A stretch of DNA of 23,946 bases, taken from an uncultured Oscillibacter sp. GTDB lineage: Bacteria; Bacillota; Clostridia; Oscillospirales; Oscillospiraceae. A model generated the notes under the pieces. It worked only from the letters and a program-made list of their open reading frames with translations. It searched no databases and was not told the origin of the DNA. The first letter of the stretch is position 1, and each line of letters opens with the position of its first letter. The DNA is taken from NCBI GenBank assembly GCA_902490355.1, contig CABUDN010000015.1:1-23946 (forward strand). Reading direction: 5' to 3'. The position numbers were made by a program, and so were the translations under genes. This document shows, piece after piece, positions 15,327 to 22,398 of the stretch.

Positions 15327-15848
15327 GTGGACAGGTTTCCGGTCTTGTGGAATGGCGCTTCTGCCGGGGAACTGACAACGGAGCGGGAGGGCTTGTATAC
15401 CTGTTTTCATGTGCACTGCCATCCGCCGGAGAATGGGGTGTGGTGCGCCTGGGCGGTGGGGGAACAGGGGGAGCTGCGCCTGGGTGTGCTGGAACCGTCG
15501 GGCGGGGCCTTTGTCTTGCGGCGCCGTTTTTCCGATCATATGACGGTCCCGGCAGGCCGTCTGCTGCGGGGAGAGCTTCGTCCGGCCGGGCAGCCGTCCG
15601 TACAGTGGGGGCCCGCTGCAGAGCCGGAGCAGTTGTTTTCTGCTGCCTGGCTGCGCCGAAGCGTGCATGGCCTGTCCGGCGCGATGACTTGCACGGAAGG
15701 CGGTGTGCGCTGTCTGGCACTGCCCTATGATCCGAAGGTACCGTTTCCGTTGGCGGAGCTCTTTTGCTTTGCCCGCCTGCGGTATCTGGGAGAGAAAGCG
15801 TATGTGGAATTCCGGTTTGACGAAAAGGACTGGCCGGTATTCGGGTAA
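15327..15848 (+). CDS. Unknown 173-aa protein
   Basis: A soluble protein starting at GTG 15327, 5 bases after GGGGGAG. Reading further upstream would run into the terminator stem, so this start is preferred. It has no signal peptide or membrane segment. The first half (RFPVLWNGASAGELTTEREGL, then FHVHCHPPENGVWCAWAVG and LRLGVLEPSGGAFVLRRRFS) resembles short beta-rich modules seen, from memory, in other uncharacterised Clostridia proteins with a G-E-L-x(6)-G-L-Y pattern. The second half is Arg/Ala/Leu-rich. I cannot name a family. No promoter was identified with confidence between the terminator and the GTG; the gene ends 29 bases before the nrdR promoter. Confidence 0.65.
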   Translation: MDRFPVLWNGASAGELTTEREGLYTCFHVHCHPPENGVWCAWAVGEQGELRLGVLEPSGGAFVLRRRFSDHMTVPAGRLLRGELRPAGQPSVQWGPAAEPEQLFSAAWLRRSVHGLSGAMTCTEGGVRCLALPYDPKVPFPLAELFCFARLRYLGEKAYVEFRFDEKDWPVFG

Positions 15849-15876
15849 AACCTCGGAAAAAAGGGAAACATCCCTA

Positions 15877-15905
15877 TACCAAAACGGGCCAGGGTATGCT
15901 ATAAT
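15877..15905 (+). promoter_or_regulatory. Extended -10 promoter of nrdR
   Basis: TATAAT at 15900-15905 is preceded by TGC, an extended -10 element. The -35 (TACCAA, 15877-15882, 17-base spacer) is weak. A dyad ATACC (15876-15880) / GGTAT (15893-15897) spans the spacer and could be an operator. Confidence 0.6.
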
Positions 15906-15984
15906 GAACTGCGCCCTGCATACTTGGGGCTCCCATGTAACATACGCGCCGGTCTTCTGCCGGTGAAACTAAGGGAGGATTGCC

Positions 15985-16440
15985 ATGAAATGCCCGTTTT
16001 GCGGATACAGTGAAAGCAAGGTCATTGATTCCCGTCCTGCTGATGAAGGGGCCAGCATCCGCCGCCGGCGGGAGTGCTTGTCCTGTGCCAAGCGCTTTAC
16101 CACATACGAGACGGTAGAGAGCTTGCCCATGGTCGTGGTAAAAAAGGATGGAAGCCGGCAGAGCTTTGACCGGAGCAAGGTCCTTGGCGGCATGATTCGT
16201 GCCTGCGAGAAGCGGCCCGTACCTCTGGCGGAGCTGGAGAAAATCGCTGCGGAGATCGAACAGGATCTGCAGAACTCCATGGAGCGGGAAATCAGTACGG
16301 AAGCCATCGGCGAGCGGGTCATGGAACGGCTGCGCAGTGTGGACCAGGTGGCCTATGTGCGGTTTGCCTCGGTATATCGCCAGTTCAAGGATATTGATAC
16401 CTTTATGGCGGAGCTGAACAAACTTCTCTCCGAGAAATAA
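15985..16440 (+). CDS. nrdR: Transcriptional repressor NrdR
   Basis: A 151-residue regulator of ribonucleotide reductase genes. The N-terminal zinc ribbon uses C3, C6, C31 and C34 (CPFC...CLSC), with the RRRREC basic patch before the second pair. The ATP-cone domain spans about 46-136 (VVKKDGSRQSFDRSKVLGG start; VAYVRFASVYRQFKD end). NrdR senses ATP/dATP and binds NrdR boxes upstream of nrd operons. GGGAGG stands 7 bases before the ATG. No nrd gene is in the window. It converges on the DUF4363 gene with a 6-base gap and no visible terminator. Confidence 0.97.
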   Translation: MKCPFCGYSESKVIDSRPADEGASIRRRRECLSCAKRFTTYETVESLPMVVVKKDGSRQSFDRSKVLGGMIRACEKRPVPLAELEKIAAEIEQDLQNSMEREISTEAIGERVMERLRSVDQVAYVRFASVYRQFKDIDTFMAELNKLLSEK

Positions 16441-16446
16441 GCCGGA

Positions 16447-16830
16447 CTAGAGAATGTTCTTTATGGTAAAGCGCTCCCGTTCGGCAACCAGCCGCAGCTG
16501 ATCCCGCAGGTCTGACAGCTCAGCCCGGAACTCATTGGGTTCCCGGGCTGCGGCAAAGGCCATGGCCCGGCGGTACATGGTTTCGGCGTCGTCGACTGCT
16601 TCGTGTTCGGAGACGATGTGCAGGTAAGTTTGATGAGCGGACCAGTCCTTGTAGCTGTCCACCAGCTCGGCGGTGGCGGCGGGCCAGTTTCCGGCCTGGG
16701 CCTGGGCATCTGCACACTGGAGCTGATCCCGCCAGCGGCTGGTGTCCTCCGACATGGAGAGGCTGTTCCAGACGGCAAAGGCCAGAATTACCGCGAGAAC
16801 GGCCAAAGGCGGAAGATAGGCTTTTTTCAC
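16447..16830 (-). CDS. DUF4363 family membrane-anchored protein
   Basis: 127 residues, one N-terminal membrane segment (about 4-24) and an extracytoplasmic helical domain (about 28-120) rich in Ala, Glu, Arg and Trp, typical of DUF4363. The start is GTG at 16830, with AAAGGAGG 7 bases before it. That GTG shares bases with the stop of the upstream yetF-like gene (GTGA overlap), so the two are translationally coupled. DUF421 and DUF4363 genes are paired in many spore-forming Clostridia; function is unknown. Confidence 0.8.
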   Translation of the reverse strand: MKKAYLPPLAVLAVILAFAVWNSLSMSEDTSRWRDQLQCADAQAQAGNWPAATAELVDSYKDWSAHQTYLHIVSEHEAVDDAETMYRRAMAFAAAREPNEFRAELSDLRDQLRLVAERERFTIKNIL

Positions 16831-17510
16831 GGTGTGTCCTCCTTTGGGATGCACAGGATGGTGCCGCGTTCATCCAGCGTCATCAAAAAGACCTCCCGGG
16901 GAGAGGAAAAGTGGCGGTCGTGCAGCGCGTTTTGCAGCCAGGCCTCATCTTTTCCGCAGGCGGCCAGGCGGCGGCTGAGAACACGGCCGTCATCGATGAG
17001 AACGACCGGCAGCGTCACATCGTCCTCGGGCTGCAAATGCAGCTGCGCGGCGGTGGGAGGCGCCTGATCGTTCCAGGGCAGGACCGACAGCTGGCCGGAA
17101 TTTTCCAAGATAGCGTATTTGACATCTGCTATGGAGGAAAATCCCTTGCCCCGCAGTTCTTCCAACAGTTCGTCCAGGGTATAGCGGTTTTTTCGCATAG
17201 CAGATTGCTGAAGCTCTCCGCAGCGAATCAAAATGGTGGGCGTACCGCAGACCAATGCCCGAAAACGGATGTTGTGTAAAGATATTTGACTTAACAGCAT
17301 GGAAAGGGCCAAAAGGGTCAAAATGGGAATGACTCCGGCCAGCAGCGGGATGCCGAAATCCTGCATGGGGACGGTGGCCAGATCCGAGATCATCATGGTG
17401 AGAACCAGTTCGCCGGGCTCCAGTTCGCCGATTTGGCGTTTGCCCATCAGGCGCAGGCCCAACATGATGAGAAGATAGAGAATAACCGTTCGGGCAAAGG
17501 CAGTGATCAT
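16827..17510 (-). CDS. yetF: DUF421/YetF family membrane protein
   Basis: 227 residues. Three membrane segments lie at about 4-22, 35-52 and 57-78, with the family motif MGKRQIGEL (22-30) and ELVLTMMISDLA (34-45). The cytoplasmic part (about 80-215) has two small alpha/beta modules, with IRCGEL (95-100), LLEELRGKG (115-123) and DVKYAILENSGQLSVL (129-144). Such proteins are often named YetF or YcaP; the biochemical role is unknown. The ATG at 17510 is supported by GGAGGG 9 bases upstream. In-frame codons further upstream run antisense through the glmS ribozyme and are not part of the gene. It is divergent from glmS. Confidence 0.88.
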   Translation of the reverse strand: MITAFARTVILYLLIMLGLRLMGKRQIGELEPGELVLTMMISDLATVPMQDFGIPLLAGVIPILTLLALSMLLSQISLHNIRFRALVCGTPTILIRCGELQQSAMRKNRYTLDELLEELRGKGFSSIADVKYAILENSGQLSVLPWNDQAPPTAAQLHLQPEDDVTLPVVLIDDGRVLSRRLAACGKDEAWLQNALHDRHFSSPREVFLMTLDERGTILCIPKEDTP

Positions 17511-17569
17511 AAAGGGAATCCCTCCGTGAAACGTAGCCTTTGCAGAAAACGGGAAATTATGTGGATTCG

Positions 17570-17585
17570 ATTCCGCAAACGGAAT
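17570..17585. repeat. Inverted repeat between divergent yetF and glmS
   Basis: A perfect 6-bp dyad (ATTCCG 17570-17575, CGGAAT 17580-17585) with a 4-base spacer lies in the shared upstream region. It could be an operator for either direction. I could not define a convincing promoter for glmS here. Confidence 0.4.
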
Positions 17586-17635
17586 TTGATCATAGTGTGC
17601 GCAGAAGGAAAGGAGGCCTATGGGAAGGATCCCAT

Positions 17636-17784
17636 CAACAGCGCCATGTGCCTGCCGGAAGGCAGGACGACGAGGAGAGGGGAGCATCGAAACATTCGGC
17701 GGATGCCCCTCCGTGGCGGCGGACATGTGACACAGACGACAAATATGCGGGCAACCGCAAAACAAAGCGGACTGTGACCGCCGG
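17636..17784 (+). ncRNA. glmS ribozyme (glucosamine-6-phosphate-activated)
   Basis: The stretch contains the class hallmarks in order. The cleavage region is A-GCGCC, with the expected cut between 17640 and 17641. A P1-type hairpin with GGAA loop (CCTGCC/GGCAGG) follows, then GACGAGGAGAGGGGAGCATCGA, which matches the conserved core, and TTCGGCGGATGCCCCTCC. Downstream come GGCGG/CCGCC pairing arms enclosing a TGCGG-GCAA-CCGCA hairpin, and the ACTGTG...CCGCC closure. The known mechanism is self-cleavage with GlcN6P as cofactor, exposing the glmS mRNA to decay. It ends 63 bases before the glmS ATG. Confidence 0.95.
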
Positions 17785-17814
17785 AAAAGCGCGCTGGCTG
17801 CGCGGCGTGCTTTT
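17785..17814 (+). other. Hairpin between the glmS ribozyme and glmS
   Basis: AAAAGCGCGC (17785-17794) and GCGTGCTTTT (17805-17814) pair over 10 bp with one G-U, around a 10-base loop, immediately after the ribozyme. It ends in TTTT then GGAATTT. It is terminator-like but with a poor T run; it may instead separate the ribozyme from the ribosome site. Confidence 0.5.
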
Positions 17815-17847
17815 GGAATTTATCAAATACAGGAGGAATCCTTTTTT

Positions 17848-19686
<1,839 letters not shown>

Positions 19687-19687
19687 G

Positions 19688-19724
19688 AAAATGCCGTCCC
19701 GCCGTGTGGCGGGGCGGCATTTTT
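19688..19724 (+). terminator. Intrinsic terminator of glmS
   Basis: A 16-bp stem (19688-19703 with 19708-19723; one G-U) and a GTGT loop begins right after the TAA and ends in TTTTT. Confidence 0.93.
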
Positions 19725-19789
19725 CAAATTGCACGGCAACCGGGTCAAACGGATGCCGCAATGAGAAAAATGGAAAATTTTCGTTTTTG

Positions 19790-19816
19790 TGAAACGTTTT
19801 GACGGCGGGAAACGTA
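19790..19816 (+). promoter_or_regulatory. ECF-type promoter of the sigma factor operon
   Basis: TGAAAC (19790-19795) and CGTA (19813-19816) are 17 bases apart, the classical -35/-10 pair of many Gram-positive ECF sigma factors (such as the Bacillus SigW type), 35 bases before the sigma factor ATG. Autoregulation is inferred. Confidence 0.65.
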
Positions 19817-19850
19817 TAACAAACAGAAGGAAGGAAAGGGGCGAGTACGG

Positions 19851-20390
19851 ATGATGGCACAGTGTCTGATGCTGCTGGAGTCAGACCCGGACCGGGAATG
19901 GTTTTCTCAGATTTACCGGGACAATTTCCGGAGAATGAGCGCTCTGGCCGTCCGGCTTCTGGGACCCGGCCCCAAAGCAGAGGATGCGGTTCATGATGCG
20001 TTTTTGAAGCTGATCCATCACAGCGAGCAATTGCGGGATTGGAGTCCGGAGCGGACCGGGGCATGGCTGGCCGTGGTGGTGAAAAATACGGCGCTGGATA
20101 TGCTGCGCCGTGAAAAGCGGGAGGCAGAGCTGGATGAGTCGGAGTGGATGCCGTCTGTTCCGGCGGATGAGGGCGGTTTTCAGGCGCTGGTGGCTCTGAT
20201 CCGCCAGCTGCCGGAGGAGTACCGGCGCGTGCTGGAGCTGCGCTTTGTGGCGGAGTGGAGCCTGGCGGAAATTGCCCAGGCCATGGGATTGACGGAGAGC
20301 GCCGTCAAAACCCGGGTGTTCCGGGGACGAAAGATGCTGCTCAAAAGCTTGCAGAAGGAGGGATATCTGGATGGACGGGCCTGTATTTGA
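19851..20390 (+). CDS. ECF-type RNA polymerase sigma factor
   Basis: 179 residues with the two ECF regions. Sigma-2 spans about 18-92 (DNFRRMSALAVRLLGPGPKAEDAVHDAFLKL, then WLAVVVKNTALDMLRR). Sigma-4 spans about 112-168, with a helix-turn-helix near 137-160 (SLAEIAQAMGLTESAVKTRVFRGR). There is a weak GGAAAGGGG ribosome site; translation could start at either of two adjacent ATGs (19851 or 19854). The stop overlaps the start of the anti-sigma gene by 20 bases, implying coupled synthesis. The upstream ECF motif suggests it drives its own operon. Confidence 0.93.
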   Translation: MMAQCLMLLESDPDREWFSQIYRDNFRRMSALAVRLLGPGPKAEDAVHDAFLKLIHHSEQLRDWSPERTGAWLAVVVKNTALDMLRREKREAELDESEWMPSVPADEGGFQALVALIRQLPEEYRRVLELRFVAEWSLAEIAQAMGLTESAVKTRVFRGRKMLLKSLQKEGYLDGRACI

Positions 20391-21519
20391 TGCGATGCTC
20401 AAAACGGCGCTGATGGAAGCGCTGGAGGAGGATCTGAAGGATTTGGATACGGTACCGGCCAAACGGCCGTCCGTACGTCAGCGGCGCCGGATGCGCCGGA
20501 TGCGGGCAGATCCCTGGCGCTACGCCCGGATTTTAGCCCATGGAGAGGAACCTGCCGGCAAAGAACCGGCCGGAAGAAAGCGGCGGCCGGTCCGCTGGCT
20601 GCTGGTGGCAGTGATTGCGGCCATCCTGGCCGGTACGGCGGCCAGTTATGCCCTGCAGGGCGGGGAATTTTTCCGCCGGATGTTTGAAACGAGTCCCTGG
20701 GCTGCGGAGTATGGCGAGGCTGCCAATACGCAGCAGCTGCTGGAAATGGGCGGAAGCGACCTGGGAACGGTCGTGGAAGACGATCAGGTCCGCCTGGAGC
20801 TTTTGGATGCGGTTTCCACCGGCGAGAGCGCCATGGCCGCCGTTCGGATCACGATTTTGGACACGGATTTGCTGCAGCGCACATTTGGGGAGAACAGTGT
20901 AAGCTATGGACGCTTTTTGCTGGTGGACGGCTCATTCTTCCTCACCAATTCCTCCCAGACGGAGATTCGGGATTCGGAAATGGATGAGACCCTGGCGGAT
21001 AATCAGCTGTTGATGATTTTCCGCAGCGATGGGAATGCTGCCGGCGAAAACCGTCGATGCACCATCACCCTGCACGACTTCGGTTATTATCAATACGATA
21101 GTGAAACCGATCGGGAAGGAGAGAAAGTGGTGCTGATTCCCGGTGAATGGACACTGGGGATGAATCTGAGCTTTGACGGCGGAATTTGCTACGAGCCCAA
21201 TGAGACCTATACGCTCCGTGACTGTCCCGTCCGGGTGGAGTCGGTCTGTGTCACCGCTCTGACCACCCGACTGGTGATTCATTGCCGGACGGCGGATGTC
21301 GAGACCCTGATGGAGGTGTTCCGGGAAGGAAAGATCTGCCTTGCGGATGGCACGCAGCTGGACTTTTCCGGTTATTTCTTCGGCGGCATGGGCGGAGACG
21401 AGTCGGATTTTGCCTGTGAGATCCGATATGAATATGCCATGCCTCTGGATCGGGAGCAGGTTGCCGGGATCCGGGCCGATGGACAGGACATTCTCCTGAC
21501 ACAGCCGGTTTCCGAATAA
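20371..21519 (+). CDS. Membrane-anchored anti-sigma factor (DUF4179-like)
   Basis: 382 residues, one membrane segment at about 75-95. The cytoplasmic N-terminus (1-73) holds a helical part (MLKTALMEALEEDLKDL) and an Arg-rich stretch, which would bind the sigma factor. The outside part (about 96-382) is beta-rich, with the DUF4179-type pattern of repeated strands (VVEDDQVRLELLDAVSTG, then AAVRITILD and later IPGEWTLGMNLSF). It is assigned by its overlap with the ECF gene (20 bases), its topology and the family look rather than a conserved zinc motif, which is absent. AAGGAGG lies before the ATG. Its signal is unknown. Confidence 0.8.
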   Translation: MDGPVFDAMLKTALMEALEEDLKDLDTVPAKRPSVRQRRRMRRMRADPWRYARILAHGEEPAGKEPAGRKRRPVRWLLVAVIAAILAGTAASYALQGGEFFRRMFETSPWAAEYGEAANTQQLLEMGGSDLGTVVEDDQVRLELLDAVSTGESAMAAVRITILDTDLLQRTFGENSVSYGRFLLVDGSFFLTNSSQTEIRDSEMDETLADNQLLMIFRSDGNAAGENRRCTITLHDFGYYQYDSETDREGEKVVLIPGEWTLGMNLSFDGGICYEPNETYTLRDCPVRVESVCVTALTTRLVIHCRTADVETLMEVFREGKICLADGTQLDFSGYFFGGMGGDESDFACEIRYEYAMPLDREQVAGIRADGQDILLTQPVSE

Positions 21520-21553
21520 ACATGCGGGCCGCCCTGAAAAAATTTCCTGTGCA

Positions 21554-21580
21554 TGGAACGAAATGCGCTTTAAATGCGTC
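21554..21580 (+). promoter_or_regulatory. Second ECF-like promoter motif
   Basis: TGGAAC (21554-21559), a 17-base spacer and CGTC (21577-21580) match the layout of the sigma-operon promoter (TGAAAC-N17-CGTA) and lie 33 bases before the ATG of the next gene. The match is degenerate at one -35 and one -10 base. Confidence 0.45.
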
Positions 21581-21613
21581 TATGGAAGAAAGTACCCGGA
21601 AAGGGGCGGTAAA

Positions 21614-22225
21614 ATGAACCAAAGACGAGTGGCCGGCCTGCTGTGCCTGCTGCTGGCAACGGCGGGAGCGGTAGCTGTGGCGCAAAGGCCCCTGGCGGCG
21701 GATATTCGGACGAGTGCGCCGGAGCAGCCATCGGAAGAGGATAGAACAGCTCTTTGGAATTATTTTTCCGAGCATTACAGTGAAGGAAACTGCTCGGCGG
21801 TCTATACGGATCTGACCCATGATGGTGCGGAGGATCTGGTGGTATTGGAGATGGAGACCGGGAATGAACCGATCCTGATCCATGAAGACCGGCCGGATAT
21901 GGAACAGGTGACCGGGGGAACCGTTACCGTGCTTCATCGGGACGGACATGGAACGGTAGAGCCTATTTTTTCACATACCCTGGACCGGGAAGAGGACGTC
22001 GGGCTGTATCTGCAAAAGCAGGACGGCCTGGTTTACCTGCTCTGGTGTACTCCGTTGGAGACGGAGCGGTTTTTCCTTTCGGCAGATGGAAAGAGAATGA
22101 CTGCGGAAGACGTACAGCCAGACGAAGCGACAACCGAAGGCAGCAAGCTGCTGCTGGCGTTTGATCCGGAGGCGCGGGCGGGTTCTTCCATGGAATACCT
22201 GGATGAGTTGTTTACTACGTACTAG
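21614..22225 (+). CDS. Secreted protein of unknown function, possible ECF target
   Basis: 203 residues with a signal peptide (1-23, cleavage near AVA-Q) and a soluble domain. The region about 60-80 (VYTDLTHDGAEDLVVLEME) is like the D-x-D/T-x-D-G-x-x-D loop of beta-propeller or VCBS/FG-GAP-type repeats; the rest is a run of beta strands. I cannot assign it further. The ATG at 21614 is preferred because the in-frame ATG at 21563 falls inside the promoter motif; the ribosome site GGGGCGG is weak. It stands after the anti-sigma gene with a 94-base gap and its own ECF-like motif, and may respond to the same signal. Confidence 0.7.
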   Translation: MNQRRVAGLLCLLLATAGAVAVAQRPLAADIRTSAPEQPSEEDRTALWNYFSEHYSEGNCSAVYTDLTHDGAEDLVVLEMETGNEPILIHEDRPDMEQVTGGTVTVLHRDGHGTVEPIFSHTLDREEDVGLYLQKQDGLVYLLWCTPLETERFFLSADGKRMTAEDVQPDEATTEGSKLLLAFDPEARAGSSMEYLDELFTTY

Positions 22226-22264
22226 AGTATTTACATAATATTTTTCCAAATCCGGAAAAGCATC

Positions 22265-22293
22265 TTGACCCAGAAAGCTGCTTTCCGTATAAT
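22265..22293 (+). promoter_or_regulatory. Near-consensus sigma-A promoter upstream of a terminator
   Basis: TTGACC (22265-22270), a 17-base spacer and a perfect TATAAT (22288-22293). Transcription would start near 22300 and reach a strong terminator hairpin about 25 bases later, before the SLH-GH25 gene. Confidence 0.8.
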
Positions 22294-22325
22294 GAGTAAC
22301 AGGCGCTGTTATCAAGGTTACATAA

Positions 22326-22359
22326 AGCCGCAGCCCACAAAGGGCTGCGGCTCATTTTT
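22326..22359 (+). terminator. Strong intrinsic terminator, possible attenuator of the SLH-GH25 gene
   Basis: An 11-bp GC-rich perfect stem (AGCCGCAGCCC 22326-22336, GGGCTGCGGCT 22342-22352), a 5-base loop and CATTTTT. It lies between a promoter and the gene at 22399. It may end the upstream transcript, terminate a short RNA, or act as an attenuator. A small TAACAG-GCG-CTGTTA hairpin (22297-22311) precedes it. Confidence 0.85.
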
Positions 22360-22398
22360 CGATTTGGCTGCGACAATATTCGACAGGAAGGACACAGT

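Noticed and set aside
17511..17765. N-terminal extension of the yetF-like gene
   Set aside because: It runs antisense through the glmS ribozyme and lacks a ribosome site; the family begins near the ATG at 17510.
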